Source of the DNA: Palsa-147 sp963771905
GTDB lineage: Bacteria > Acidobacteriota > Terriglobia > Acidiferrales > UBA7541
Length of the DNA: 64,000 nucleotides
Assembly: GCA_963771905.1 (NCBI GenBank)
Contig: CAVYVI010000013.1
Coordinates: forward strand, 1-64,000
Direction of reading: 5' to 3'
Shown: one piece after another, positions 35,671-44,852 of the stretch
How positions within the stretch are numbered: the stretch's first letter is position 1
Layout: every line of letters begins with the position of its first letter
Position numbers and translations under genes: made by a program
Notes under the pieces: model-generated
Databases searched by the model: none
Seen by the model: only the letters and a program-made list of their open reading frames with translations
What the model was told of the DNA's origin: nothing

Positions 35671-36599
35671 TGAACCGGATGTGCGGAAGCAGGGAGAGCC
35701 AATAAGAAAAATGAAACGATCATGTTTTCGTAAGCTTTGCGATCGTCATCACCCATCTCGGAATAACTGAGGCGCTCGATTTCCTGCCGCTTCGGGTCAG
35801 GCGATTTCGCGAACAACTGAAATGTCGAGTACGCGAGATTGGGCAGATCTTGCGACTGAATAAAAAGTTTCGATGTGCCTAATAGGCGACCGAGGTGCGC
35901 CGACACGGGTGGTTCCTGTCGATAGGGATAGTTGATGAGCTTGAAACCAATTTCGCAGAACTTCGTCACGAATGGCAGCGCGGTGAGTCCCGTTTCCTTC
36001 GCTTTGAGATCGAGCATCTCGATCGGATCGTCATAAGCCGAGTCCACAGCCAGAGCGGCAACGCGAGGATCGGCTTCCGCCGCTTCGAGCGCTGCATAGC
36101 CGCCCATATCCTTGCCCCAAATGCCAAAGTGCTTCACATCGATGTCTGAGCGCCCAGCGAGCGCGTTGATCGCCGCGCGCAATTCGTCGGCTTCGCGATA
36201 CCCGAGCGTCGTGGCGTTGGAGTTCGTGCCGTGTCCCGAGAAATCGAAAATGAACACGTTGTACTGCTGATCTTGCAGAGCGGTCACAAGCGTCAAGACG
36301 TCGGATCGCTGCGAACCATAGCCGTGGCAAACAATAATCGTCGGAGCGCCCTGCTGCCCGGGGAAAAACCAACCTTCGCGTTCGCCACCTTCGATGTTGA
36401 AAGTAAACACGCTCGGGTGGCCCATCATGACATTCAAATCGACGGAATTAGGATTCCGCGGCGGCTTCAAAATCTGATGCAGAAGATAGCCCGCCACGAG
36501 GCTTGTGCCAATGAAGGCAAACAGGAGGAGCGCGAAAAGTCCGGATACCACCTTTGCCAGCGCTGTTGTTGGATAACGAAGCTCGGAAAGGACGGCCAT
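35667..36599 (-). CDS. Membrane-anchored alpha/beta hydrolase with altered nucleophile
   Basis: A 310-residue protein with one N-terminal span (VSGLFALLLFAFIGTSLVAGYLL) and an alpha/beta-hydrolase core: an oxyanion-hole block IIVCHGYGSQRSD, FDFSGHGTN, and a nucleophile elbow reading GIWGKDMGGYAA. The usual GxSxGG elbow would have Ser where Asp stands, so it may use Asp (as dehalogenases and epoxide hydrolases do) or be inactive. Its 3' end touches the end of the convergent glycosyltransferase gene. Confidence 0.75.
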   Translation of the reverse strand: MAVLSELRYPTTALAKVVSGLFALLLFAFIGTSLVAGYLLHQILKPPRNPNSVDLNVMMGHPSVFTFNIEGGEREGWFFPGQQGAPTIIVCHGYGSQRSDVLTLVTALQDQQYNVFIFDFSGHGTNSNATTLGYREADELRAAINALAGRSDIDVKHFGIWGKDMGGYAALEAAEADPRVAALAVDSAYDDPIEMLDLKAKETGLTALPFVTKFCEIGFKLINYPYRQEPPVSAHLGRLLGTSKLFIQSQDLPNLAYSTFQLFAKSPDPKRQEIERLSYSEMGDDDRKAYENMIVSFFLLALPASAHPVH

Positions 36600-36760
36600 C
36601 CGGTTTTTACAAAAATCCTCGTTTCAGGGGCTTCGCGTTGGATGGTAGCACAATTCTTGCTAAGGCCTGGTGTCCACCTTGCTGTATTTGAGCGTTGAGT
36701 AACAGTTGGGCGCGGGACGATGGAAGGCTATACTTCTGTGAGGGGCCGGACCCAAAAGCC

Positions 36761-37693
36761 ATGCACCTTGTGGATCTCCGCCAGATGCAGACGCGCGAGC
36801 TCGAGCGCCTGTTCGATGAAGAAGCTGCACACTGGCGGGATGAGCTCCACTGGGATTACCGCCCCTCCCTCGACCTGATCCGGCGGTTCGTTGATTCGCA
36901 CTCGCTCGGAGGCTACGTCGCGCTCGAAGATGGTCAACCGGCGGGATACGGCTTCTACGTCCTCGAAGATCACAAAGGACTGATCGGCGGACTGTATGCG
37001 TCCTCACGCTTTTCGCAGACACCGGTGACGCACGGTCTGCTGACGGACATGCTTGCGACGCTGCGCGCCACGCCGCGGCTCACTCGCGTGGAAGCGCAGC
37101 TGATGCCGTTTGGCGTGGCGCTCGACCCCGTTTATCTCTCTCAACACTTTCATCTCTATTCGCGCGAGTTTATGCTGCTCCATCTCGCTTCGGCAGGTTT
37201 GAAGGCCAAGCCGATTTCGGCAGGTCTGCGACTGGAACGCTGGACGGATCGCAACTTTGAAACGTGCGCGAAGTTGATTCAGCTTGCATACGCCGATCAC
37301 GTCGACGGCGAAATCAACGACCAATATCGCAGCGAGGCCGGTGGGATGAAATTTCTGCGGAACATCGTGATCCTGCCGGGCTGCGGCCAATTTCTTCCGG
37401 AAGCGTCATTCGTCGTCCGGCCGGCGAATGGAGACGCGCCGGTCGGCATGGTGCTGACGTCGACGGTTGCCGAGGGCGTCGGACACACGACGCAGATTTG
37501 CGTAAAGCCCGGATATCGCGGCAGCGGCATCGGGCGGCATTTGATGGAAGCATCGATTCAGGCTTTGCGCGCGCGGCATTTTCACTCTCTTTCGCTCACC
37601 GTGACGGCCGCGAATGCCAATGCCGTGCAGATGTACAAGGATCTGGGATTCGGAACGATCAAGACGTTTGCGGCGGGGGTCTGGCAGGCTTAG
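36761..37693 (+). CDS. GNAT-family acetyltransferase
   Basis: A 310-residue protein from the ATG at 36761. The C-terminal half is a GNAT domain: TQICVKPGYRGSGIGRHLME is the acetyl-CoA pyrophosphate-binding loop, followed by LSLTVTAANANAVQMYKDLGF. The N-terminal half (about 1-150) looks like a second, degenerate GNAT-like fold (GGYVALEDGQPAGYGFYVLE). Tandem GNATs of this kind acetylate small amines or protein N-termini; the substrate is not evident. Confidence 0.8.
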   Translation: MHLVDLRQMQTRELERLFDEEAAHWRDELHWDYRPSLDLIRRFVDSHSLGGYVALEDGQPAGYGFYVLEDHKGLIGGLYASSRFSQTPVTHGLLTDMLATLRATPRLTRVEAQLMPFGVALDPVYLSQHFHLYSREFMLLHLASAGLKAKPISAGLRLERWTDRNFETCAKLIQLAYADHVDGEINDQYRSEAGGMKFLRNIVILPGCGQFLPEASFVVRPANGDAPVGMVLTSTVAEGVGHTTQICVKPGYRGSGIGRHLMEASIQALRARHFHSLSLTVTAANANAVQMYKDLGFGTIKTFAAGVWQA

Positions 37694-37787
37694 GCCGGTT
37701 TCGTGACGTTGGGACGATGGCGGGTCGCGAGCAAAGTTGTCCTTTGGAGCTCAGGGTAAGAGAACCCGCCTCGCTATAACCGTACCG

Positions 37788-38252
37788 CTATTTGCGGGCG
37801 CGTTCGCGGAGGAGACCTTTGAGCTCGGACATGAACTCTTTCACGTCCTTGAAGTCGAGGTAGACGGAGGCGAAGCGCACGTAGGCAACCTTATCGAGCT
37901 TCTTCAGCCGCGACATCAGCAGCTCGCCAATTTCCACCGTCGTGCGTTCGCGCTCGGCGGCTTCGCTGACGTATTGCTCGGCTTCATCGACGATGGCTTC
38001 GAGTCGCGGCGTCGGTACGGGTCGTTTTTCACAGGCTTTCAGCAAACCTTGCAAAATTTTCTTCCGTTCGAAGCGCTCGCGGCGTCCGTCTTTCTTGATG
38101 ACCATGTACGGAACTTCGTCGATGCGTTCGTAGGTGGTGAAGCGGCGATTGCATTTCAAACATTCGCGCCGGCGGCGAATGAGATCGCCGGCGCGCCCTT
38201 CGCGAGAATCCACCACTTTGTCGTCGATGTTTCCGCAAAAGGGGCATTTCAC
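37788..38252 (-). CDS. nrdR: NrdR, ribonucleotide reductase regulator
   Basis: A 154-residue repressor starting with GTG at 38252, which overlaps the upstream gene's stop (GTGA). The N-terminal zinc ribbon is CPFCG...CLKC, and the rest is an ATP-cone (about 50-140: VIKKDGRRERFERKKI...). NrdR senses ATP/dATP and represses nrd operons at NrdR boxes. No nrd gene is present in the window. Confidence 0.95.
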   Translation of the reverse strand: MKCPFCGNIDDKVVDSREGRAGDLIRRRRECLKCNRRFTTYERIDEVPYMVIKKDGRRERFERKKILQGLLKACEKRPVPTPRLEAIVDEAEQYVSEAAERERTTVEIGELLMSRLKKLDKVAYVRFASVYLDFKDVKEFMSELKGLLRERARK

Positions 38253-39394
38253 CGGCTCGCTTCTCCTGTGGTTCCATGATTCGAATCTGAACTGTCTTGC
38301 AACATGTGCGCTTCCGCTTCTTCGACCGTAGCTTTCCGCTCGGCTTTCGCTTCGCGGCGCAGGTCGCCCATCGACCAACCTTCGCGCAGCATCAGCGGCA
38401 AACCAACGAGACTCCCGGACGTGAAGGTGATGAGCCAGCACGTAATGGCCATCGCGGCCGCCGGCTCCTTTTCTACTCCAAAGAGAACCGTCAAGACAAG
38501 GAACGTCGCAACCTGCGCGCCGCCGCCGACACCGGGAAGTTGCAGGGCCGAACCGATCATCGTAAAAGCGAGAATGAGCATCGCCGCGGAAAAATCGATA
38601 TTGGCGAGCGTCCCGCCGAAGGCGTGCGCGACCCAGACGTAAATGTAGACGACCAGAATCCAGTGCACCGCGGTCCAGGCGATGGCGGCGCCGAGGTCGC
38701 CCCAAGTTCGAAGGGCGTGAAGTCCTTCGCTGACCCCGGCAATGAGCGCTGCAAACTTGGCGCGAATCGTCGAGCGGTCTTTCGCCTCGATCAGGGAGCG
38801 CTCGAGGCGCTTCGCCAATGCGCCCGCACCGTGCAGACGAAAGTAAATCAGGAAGCAGACGAGAATCGCGAAGGCGATGAGCAGCGCGGCGCCGCTCCGG
38901 CGCACCGCGTGCATGAAGGGAGTTCCCTGTCCGGTCGCGAGTGTGCCGTGGGAAACTTCAAGAAGAGCAAGGCCCGCAAAGACGGCGGTGGCGCCGGCGT
39001 CACAAATGCGTTCAAGAAGATAGACGCCGAACATGCCAGTGACGGGAAGATTTTCCTTACGCGCAATAAGGAGCGGGCGGATTGGTTCGCCCGCGCGACC
39101 GAGCAGGAAAAGGCATGCAAAGCCCATCAAAGTGGCCGCATACACGCTGAGGAAGCTTCCTTTGCCGAGATAGCGCGAAAAACGAATCCAGCGAAGGGAG
39201 CGAATGGCGTAAGCCGCATACGTCGCGGCAACAGCGAGAAGAAGGAGCCAGACATTGGATTGGCTCCACGATTTGCCGAGAAGCTGCCAGCGAAAGCCTT
39301 CGAGCGCGATCGAATTGTGAAATTTGTAGAGAAGCGCGGCGAGAACGACGACCGCAAGAAGAAGAATGAGAGATCTTCGAAGCGGCCGTCGCAT
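38249..39394 (-). CDS. Flippase-like membrane protein (LPG_synthase_TM/UPF0104)
   Basis: A 381-residue polytopic protein; the ATG at 39394 is chosen since the upstream in-frame extension overlaps the divergent gene and is Arg-rich. It has the family's LLGRAGEPIRPLLIARKE segment and the LPGVGGGAQVATF loop, with about eight spans. Relatives include the transmembrane part of lysyl-phosphatidylglycerol synthases and glycolipid/hopanoid-associated transporters. Coupled to nrdR by a four-base overlap, which is unlikely to reflect shared function. Confidence 0.75.
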   Translation of the reverse strand: MRRPLRRSLILLLAVVVLAALLYKFHNSIALEGFRWQLLGKSWSQSNVWLLLLAVAATYAAYAIRSLRWIRFSRYLGKGSFLSVYAATLMGFACLFLLGRAGEPIRPLLIARKENLPVTGMFGVYLLERICDAGATAVFAGLALLEVSHGTLATGQGTPFMHAVRRSGAALLIAFAILVCFLIYFRLHGAGALAKRLERSLIEAKDRSTIRAKFAALIAGVSEGLHALRTWGDLGAAIAWTAVHWILVVYIYVWVAHAFGGTLANIDFSAAMLILAFTMIGSALQLPGVGGGAQVATFLVLTVLFGVEKEPAAAMAITCWLITFTSGSLVGLPLMLREGWSMGDLRREAKAERKATVEEAEAHMLQDSSDSNHGTTGEASR

Positions 39395-39497
39395 CGGAGG
39401 CGACCGTAGCAGCAAGCGTCCGGGAGTGTCAAGGAGGGCTGAAGAGCGGGGACGGCGAAGAACGGAGTAAGATCGGCGGGCGCGAACGGAGCAGAAC

Positions 39498-40244
39498 ATG
39501 CCACGGCTGTTTAAGACAATCCTTCCGCGAATCAAGAAATCGCTGAACGAGCGCGGGGTGATGGCGACGCTGTTCCGCGGAGTGCTCCTCCCCGTTCATT
39601 TGTATCGCGAGCACCGGACCGCGAAAGCGCTCGCAGGAGAGCAGCGGCGCAGCGAATTCGATTTGGCGCATGGGGTGGAAACCGACGGCGATCTGGGTGG
39701 CTGGACGTATCTGAGCGATCTGGATATCCCGAGCGCGAATTGGATTTACGGCCGGAACTACGCGGGCACCGAGCCGGAGCGATTCGCTGCGGTACTGGCG
39801 AGCCTCCCGATTTCGTTTGAGGAGTTTGAGTTCGTCGATTTTGGCTCCGGCAAGGGGCGCGTGCTGCTGATGGCGTCCGAAGTCCCTTTCAAGAAAATCG
39901 TGGGAATCGAGTTTTCACCGGAGCTTCATGCGATCGCGCGGCAAAATATCGCCAAGTATTCGAGTCCGGGACAACGACGCAAATCAATCGAATCCGTGTG
40001 CATGGACTTTGTCGAGTTCGAGTTGCCCCCAGAACCCTGTGTCCTGTATTTCTTCGATCCATGCGAAGCAAGGGTGATGAATCAGGTGCTCGAGAGGATT
40101 CGCCGGTCATTGCGGAAAAATCCGAGGAAGATATATCTAGTATACGTTGCGCCATCGAATGAGCGATTGCTGGACTGCGCCGATTTCCTCCGGAAGGCTA
40201 ACGAAAACGAAGCGTTCAATTTCCGCGTTTACGAGAGCATCTGA
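39498..40244 (+). CDS. SAM-dependent methyltransferase (class I)
   Basis: A 248-residue protein with SAM-binding motif I FVDFGSGKGRVLLMA near residue 114 and VGIEFSPELHAIARQNI. The CVLYFFDPCEARVMNQVL block occupies the motif IV position. N-terminal 60 residues are helical and basic. The class resembles histone-lysine DOT1-like or small-molecule methyltransferases in bacteria; the substrate is unknown. It is divergent from the flippase-like gene. Confidence 0.75.
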   Translation: MPRLFKTILPRIKKSLNERGVMATLFRGVLLPVHLYREHRTAKALAGEQRRSEFDLAHGVETDGDLGGWTYLSDLDIPSANWIYGRNYAGTEPERFAAVLASLPISFEEFEFVDFGSGKGRVLLMASEVPFKKIVGIEFSPELHAIARQNIAKYSSPGQRRKSIESVCMDFVEFELPPEPCVLYFFDPCEARVMNQVLERIRRSLRKNPRKIYLVYVAPSNERLLDCADFLRKANENEAFNFRVYESI

Positions 40245-40286
40245 CGTGGCACGAAGCTTGATTCCGATGGCGGAGCCTTTTCGAGG

Positions 40287-42947
40287 TTATTCGTGGCGCA
40301 ATGCAACCATAGGGTCGACGCGCATGGCTCGGCGCGTGGGAACATAAGTTGCAACGAAGCCCACGAGCGTCAACAATAGGGCGACACCAACAAACGTGAG
40401 CGGGTCGGCGGGCCTCACCGCAAAAAGCAAATTCGAAAGGAAACGCGCCAGCCCCAGTGCCACCGGAATGCCAATTGCCAGGCCAAGCAACACAAGCCTG
40501 GCCGATTCCGAAAGTATCAACCAGAGAACGCTTGCCGGGGTCGCGCCGAGCGCGACGCGAATTCCGATCTCGTGCGTCCGGCAGGATACCGAATAGGAAA
40601 TGACGCCGAAAATCCCCGCCGCGGCAAGCAGGAGCGCAATGACGCCGAATAGACTGACGAATAACATGCGATACCTGGGCTGCGCGACGGAAGACTCGAT
40701 GGCGTCCGACATTGATTCGACGTCCGTCACCGGCAGATCTTTGTCGACATTCTGCAATTCCCGCCGAATCGCGGCGGCCACACTGGATGAACTCAAGCTG
40801 CTCTTCGTGACCACGACTACGCCCCAGAAAGGTGCCTGATCGAACGGCACGTACATCATCGGCCCGGGAGCCTGGCTGAGCGAAACATCGCGCACGTCGC
40901 CGACGATCCCGACGATTTCGCGCGTGACGTCGGTGTCGGGCGGAAAACCAAAAATAAGGTGCTTGCCGATCGGATTCTCATTCGGAAAATAGAATTGCGC
41001 CAACGCCTCGCTAATAACGGCAACACGCGGCGCCGACGGCGAGTCCCGCTGGTCGAAAAAACGGCCACGCAACAACGGAATTTCCATGACCTGGAAATAA
41101 TTCGGGCTGATGGCGGCGAAATCCGCCGTGCTGGACACTCCGGGTGGTAACGGAGGACCTCCCTCAATTTTGAAGCCGAGATTTACATTGTCATCAGCAA
41201 CCGGCGGGGGAAGCACCACTGCCGAGTTGGCTAAGCCAGGCGAAGCTTGAATACGCGCCATCAACTGGTCGGAAAAGGCGGTCCACTGTTGCGGCTTCGA
41301 ATATTCGAAGTGCGGCAGCGAAACCTCGGCCTTCACGAGGTGCTGAACTTCAAAGCCGGGACTCACGGATGTGAGCGTGACAAAGCTGCGGAGCAGCAAA
41401 CCCGCCCCCACGAGCAGGACCATCGCCAACGCAAATTCCAGCGCCGCCAGGAAGCTGCGCGCGCGCCGTCGCCCGCCGCCTTCGCTCGAGCGCCCCGCGC
41501 CTTCCTTGAGGCTCGCCTGTACATCCGAGCGCGCGGCAAAGACGGCCGGCGCCAGGCCAAAAACGACGCTCGCGGTGAACGAAAGTAACAGCGCAAAGCC
41601 CAGCACCCATCCGTCGACGCGAATCGCGCGTAGCTGGGGTAAGTCCGCCGGGAGGAGCGAACTCAAGCCCTGAATGCCCCACTCCGCAAGCAGCACGCCG
41701 GCAATTCCGCCGAGCAATCCCATGACGGCGCTCTCGACGAGCAATTGCCGCACGATTCGCGATCGTCCTGCACCCAAAGCGATCCGCACTGCCATCTCTT
41801 TCGATCGGGAAGTCGCGCGCGTCAAAAGCAGATTTGCGATGTTGGCGCAGGCGATCAAGAGCACGAGGCCCACCGCGCCGGACAGTACGAGCAGCGCGGA
41901 TTTCGAACTTCCGACGATCTCCTCTTGCATCGGGATAACGCGGATCGTCCAGCCGGCGCTATCCGCCGGGGATTCCTTGGCGAGATTCGAGTTGATCTCG
42001 TCCATCTCCGCCTGAGCCTGTGCCATCGAAACGCCCGGCTTCAGGCGTGCCAGGACGGCCATCCAATGCCCGCCATGCCGCGTCATCCAGGTACCGAACA
42101 GAGGATCCTGAACCAGCGGTATCCAGATTTGCTCGCTCTTTGCGAAAACCGGAGAGCGAAATCCCGCGTGCATGATTCCAATTACGGTGAAAGAACGCTT
42201 GTCGAGGTTGATGGACCTGCCGACGATCTTCGGGTCTCCTCCGAACGTTTCGCGCCACAAATTTTCACTCAGTATGACCACCGGCGCGGCGCCTTGCTTG
42301 CCGTCCTCGGGAACGAACGTACGTCCTAGAAGCGGGCGTCCGTCCAGAACGGAGAAAAAACCCGGCGTAACGACGCTGGTGCGCACGACGGCAGGCTCGC
42401 CGCTCCCCGTCAATGTAAGTTCGTGCCTTTGACTACTTGCCATCTCGCTAAAAACACGATTCTGCTTTCGCCACTCCTCGAAGTTCGGATACGAGCAGCC
42501 GGTTTCTTTCACTCCCTCTTGCAAGTTCGCTTCGAACACGAAGACCAGTTGCTCAGGATTGGTATAAGGCAGCGGCCTCAAAAGCACGGCATTGACGACA
42601 CTGAAAATCGCTGCGTTTGCGCCGATGCCCAGCGCAAGCGTGAGGATCACAATGGCCGTAAACCCAGGAGATTTGCGCAGCATACGCAGGCCATATTGAA
42701 TGTCCTGCATCAGCGATTCGACGAAATGCACGCCGCGCGCCTCGCGGCATTCTTCCTTGGCTCGATCGAGGCCGCCAAACGCAAGTCGCGCGCGACGCAT
42801 CGCCTCCTCGCGCGCCACGCCGCCCCGGATCAAATCCTCGGCGTAAGCTTCGACGTGAAAACGGAGCTCCGAATCCATCTCGCCTTCCACGCGAGCGCGA
42901 CGCAGGATTGCGTGCGTCCAGGATCGGAGGCGAGACCCCAACGTCAC
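40287..42947 (-). CDS. ADOP-type MacB/FtsX ABC permease
   Basis: An 886-residue permease starting with GTG at 42947, overlapping the padR stop (GTGA). The N-terminus has an HVEAYAEDLIRGGVAREEA helical segment typical of the Acidobacteria-specific ADOP group. Two MacB_PCD plus FtsX units follow: first span about 90-115, FtsX spans about 380-480, and a second unit ending near 880 (YVPTRRAMRVDPMVALRHE). No ATPase gene is adjacent, so these are called orphan permeases. The role is unclear, possibly efflux or envelope stress. Confidence 0.9.
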   Translation of the reverse strand: MTLGSRLRSWTHAILRRARVEGEMDSELRFHVEAYAEDLIRGGVAREEAMRRARLAFGGLDRAKEECREARGVHFVESLMQDIQYGLRMLRKSPGFTAIVILTLALGIGANAAIFSVVNAVLLRPLPYTNPEQLVFVFEANLQEGVKETGCSYPNFEEWRKQNRVFSEMASSQRHELTLTGSGEPAVVRTSVVTPGFFSVLDGRPLLGRTFVPEDGKQGAAPVVILSENLWRETFGGDPKIVGRSINLDKRSFTVIGIMHAGFRSPVFAKSEQIWIPLVQDPLFGTWMTRHGGHWMAVLARLKPGVSMAQAQAEMDEINSNLAKESPADSAGWTIRVIPMQEEIVGSSKSALLVLSGAVGLVLLIACANIANLLLTRATSRSKEMAVRIALGAGRSRIVRQLLVESAVMGLLGGIAGVLLAEWGIQGLSSLLPADLPQLRAIRVDGWVLGFALLLSFTASVVFGLAPAVFAARSDVQASLKEGAGRSSEGGGRRRARSFLAALEFALAMVLLVGAGLLLRSFVTLTSVSPGFEVQHLVKAEVSLPHFEYSKPQQWTAFSDQLMARIQASPGLANSAVVLPPPVADDNVNLGFKIEGGPPLPPGVSSTADFAAISPNYFQVMEIPLLRGRFFDQRDSPSAPRVAVISEALAQFYFPNENPIGKHLIFGFPPDTDVTREIVGIVGDVRDVSLSQAPGPMMYVPFDQAPFWGVVVVTKSSLSSSSVAAAIRRELQNVDKDLPVTDVESMSDAIESSVAQPRYRMLFVSLFGVIALLLAAAGIFGVISYSVSCRTHEIGIRVALGATPASVLWLILSESARLVLLGLAIGIPVALGLARFLSNLLFAVRPADPLTFVGVALLLTLVGFVATYVPTRRAMRVDPMVALRHE

Positions 42948-43285
42948 ACTTTCTCCGGCAAGGTGTGGAGGATGCCCGCAATGACGTCGGCCATGCGGTT
43001 CCAATTTTGAGTTTCCGTGTGTAGGCGGCGCTTCCCCGCCGCTGTGAGGCGGTAGTATTTGGCCTTGCGATTATTTTCCGACTCACCCCATTCACTCGCG
43101 ATCCAGCCTTGGTGTTCCAGACGATAGAGGGCTGGATAGAGTGAGCCCTGCTGAATTTCGAGGCGATTGTCTGAAATCTGCTGAATGCGAAGCAAAATGC
43201 CATAGCCGTGCAAGGGTCCGAGCGACACGGCTTTGAGAATGAGCATGTCGAGAGTGCCCTGCAACAGGTCGAGTGGTTTGTTCAT
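42944..43285 (-). CDS. PadR-family transcriptional regulator
   Basis: A 113-residue winged-helix regulator: LLQGTLDMLILKAVSLGPLHGYGI at the start, a recognition segment IQQGSLYPALYRLEHQGWI and YRLTAAGKRRL. It is the standard companion of ADOP permeases. A promoter and a perfect palindrome lie just upstream of its start, implying autoregulation of the padR-permease pair. The inducer is unknown. Confidence 0.9.
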   Translation of the reverse strand: MNKPLDLLQGTLDMLILKAVSLGPLHGYGILLRIQQISDNRLEIQQGSLYPALYRLEHQGWIASEWGESENNRKAKYYRLTAAGKRRLHTETQNWNRMADVIAGILHTLPEKV

Positions 43286-43295
43286 TGGCGCGGCT

Positions 43296-43314
43296 TTCCT
43301 AGACGGTCTAGGAA
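43296..43314. promoter_or_regulatory. Perfect 19-bp palindrome, probable PadR operator
   Basis: TTCCTAGAC-G-GTCTAGGAA, nine-base arms around one centre base. It begins 10 bases upstream of the padR start codon and overlaps the proposed -10 box by two bases, where a repressor would block transcription start. Confidence 0.7.
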
Positions 43315-43341
43315 TCTAGTGCGATCCCGCTCGACTGTCAA
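43313..43341 (-). promoter_or_regulatory. padR-permease promoter
   Basis: Minus-strand consensus -35 TTGACA (43341-43336) and TAGATT (43318-43313) with exact 17-base spacing, 28 bases upstream of the padR ATG. Confidence 0.7.
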
Positions 43342-43544
43342 GAGAGAGATTGCAATCTGCCGCCCCAGAAGAGATCGAGAAGAACGAGACGCGAACCATG
43401 AGCGGGCGCCTCGATCACCGCTGAAACGCGTATTTGCGCGGTCGGGACACTGAAAAGCCGCGTTTGTCGCAATACCCGCCAAGACCTGGAATTTGCAGCG
43501 CTTGTAATTTGGAGCGCAGAGTGACTAAGATGCCGCGAAGCCAC

Positions 43545-43570
43545 GGAACTTTTCGGTAGCAATTTGCGTT
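43545..43570 (+). promoter_or_regulatory. Candidate ECF-type promoter of the sigma operon
   Basis: GGAAC (43545-43549), 16 bases, then GCGTT (43566-43570), 49 bases before the sigma-factor start. GGAAC is the typical -35 element of ECF sigma factors and would allow positive autoregulation. The -10 element is weak. Confidence 0.35.
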
Positions 43571-43618
43571 CCATTGTGTGGGACCGGAAGGTGACGCCGG
43601 TGGTGGAGCTAACGACGA

Positions 43619-44188
43619 TTGGAGCCCGACGCCCAACTGGTAAGGCACTGCCTGCGGGGCGATGGGCCAGCGTGGGAAGAACTGGTTCAGCGCCACGCGC
43701 GCCGCGTGTTCAATATATGCTATCGCTTTACGGGCAATGGAACCGACGCCGAGGACTTGAGCCAGGAAGTTTTTCTGAAGGTATTCAAGTCGCTCACGAG
43801 TTACCAGGAATCTTCGGGAGGATTTACAACGTGGCTGACGAGCGTGACCCGCAATTTGCTGGTCGACCATTACCGGCGAACGAAGCGCGACCGGCTGACG
43901 GATTCGCTGGACGACGAAATGCCGCAGGTGGAGGAGAAACACACCGTCGGGCGCACGCCGGACAAGGTGCTGGCCGAAGCGGAGTTGAGCAGCCAGATTC
44001 AACGGGGGCTCGCGCGGCTGTCTCCGGATTTACGCGAGGCGGTGATCTTGAGGGACTTGCAGGGTCTGGAATACTCGGAAATTCAAGAAGTGCTCTCGGT
44101 GCCTGAGGGCACGGTAAAATCAAGAATCAACCGCGGGCGAATTGAGCTCGCACGAATCCTGGAGCAGATGGGATTGCGGCCGGCATAA
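43619..44188 (+). CDS. ECF sigma factor
   Basis: A 189-residue sigma factor starting with TTG at 43619, preceded by GGAG. Region 2 contains FTGNGTDAEDLSQEVFLKVF with the WLTSVTRNLLVDHYRR core-binding/melting block; region 4 is LSPDLREAVILRDLQGLEYSEI followed by VPEGTVKSRINRGR. The anti-sigma factor follows after four bases, so the unit is a self-contained signalling operon. Confidence 0.9.
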   Translation: MEPDAQLVRHCLRGDGPAWEELVQRHARRVFNICYRFTGNGTDAEDLSQEVFLKVFKSLTSYQESSGGFTTWLTSVTRNLLVDHYRRTKRDRLTDSLDDEMPQVEEKHTVGRTPDKVLAEAELSSQIQRGLARLSPDLREAVILRDLQGLEYSEIQEVLSVPEGTVKSRINRGRIELARILEQMGLRPA

Positions 44189-44192
44189 GAAA

Positions 44193-44852
44193 ATGAACTG
44201 GAACTGCACACAAACCGAAGAAAGGCTGAGCGACTTCCTCGATAATTTGCTCACGCCCGCCGAAGTGGCGGAACTGAACCATCACGCCGCGGAATGCGCG
44301 AATTGCACGCAGTTGGTGGCGCTTGTGGGCGGGACGGTCCAGCGGATGCGCTCGCTCGCACCGATGGAGATTCCTGTGCGGCTGGTGTCCGCGATTCTCG
44401 AGCAAACGCTCGGGCCGCGAGCGACGAAGCATGGATGGAAGAGCTGGTTTTCATGGACGCCGGCATTCGCCCTGCCGAAGCTGGCGATGGGTGCGCTGAC
44501 GTGCGTCGCGACCCTTGTGATTTTCTCTTACGCGATTGGACTGAATCCGGCGCGCGTCAGGAAGGGCGACCTGAATCCCCTGAACATTTACCGTGCGGCG
44601 AACCGGCAGACGCACCTGGTGTACGCGCGTGGCGTGAAATACGTGAACGATCTGCGCGTCGTGTACGAGATTCAATCGCGGCTGCGCCCGGAAGAATCGC
44701 CGGCGCGTGAGCCGGAGCCGGAAAGACAGCCGCCATCGGCCACGCCGCAGGAAAAGTCGCAGAAAGACGGGCATCCCGGACGCAGCATGAATCGCGATTC
44801 GAGACTGTTTGCATACGTCGCCACAGAAACCGGAGCAAGGAGCCAGCCATGA
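44193..44852 (+). CDS. Anti-sigma factor with zf-HC2 domain
   Basis: A 219-residue protein; the ATG at 44193 directly begins the zinc-binding anti-sigma domain, with LNHHAAECANC (H-x3-C-x2-C) near residues 30-40. A membrane span lies at about 92-115 (LAMGALTCVATLVIFSYAIG), followed by an extracytoplasmic, Pro/Glu-rich tail. It should hold the ECF sigma factor inactive and release it on an envelope signal. It overlaps the next gene by four bases. Confidence 0.8.
   Translation: MNWNCTQTEERLSDFLDNLLTPAEVAELNHHAAECANCTQLVALVGGTVQRMRSLAPMEIPVRLVSAILEQTLGPRATKHGWKSWFSWTPAFALPKLAMGALTCVATLVIFSYAIGLNPARVRKGDLNPLNIYRAANRQTHLVYARGVKYVNDLRVVYEIQSRLRPEESPAREPEPERQPPSATPQEKSQKDGHPGRSMNRDSRLFAYVATETGARSQP

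Larger units (their letters stand above)
43286..43618. other. Divergent regulatory region between padR and the ECF sigma gene
   Basis: No gene. It contains the padR promoter and palindrome at its left end and a possible ECF-type promoter at its right, listed separately. Confidence 0.6.
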
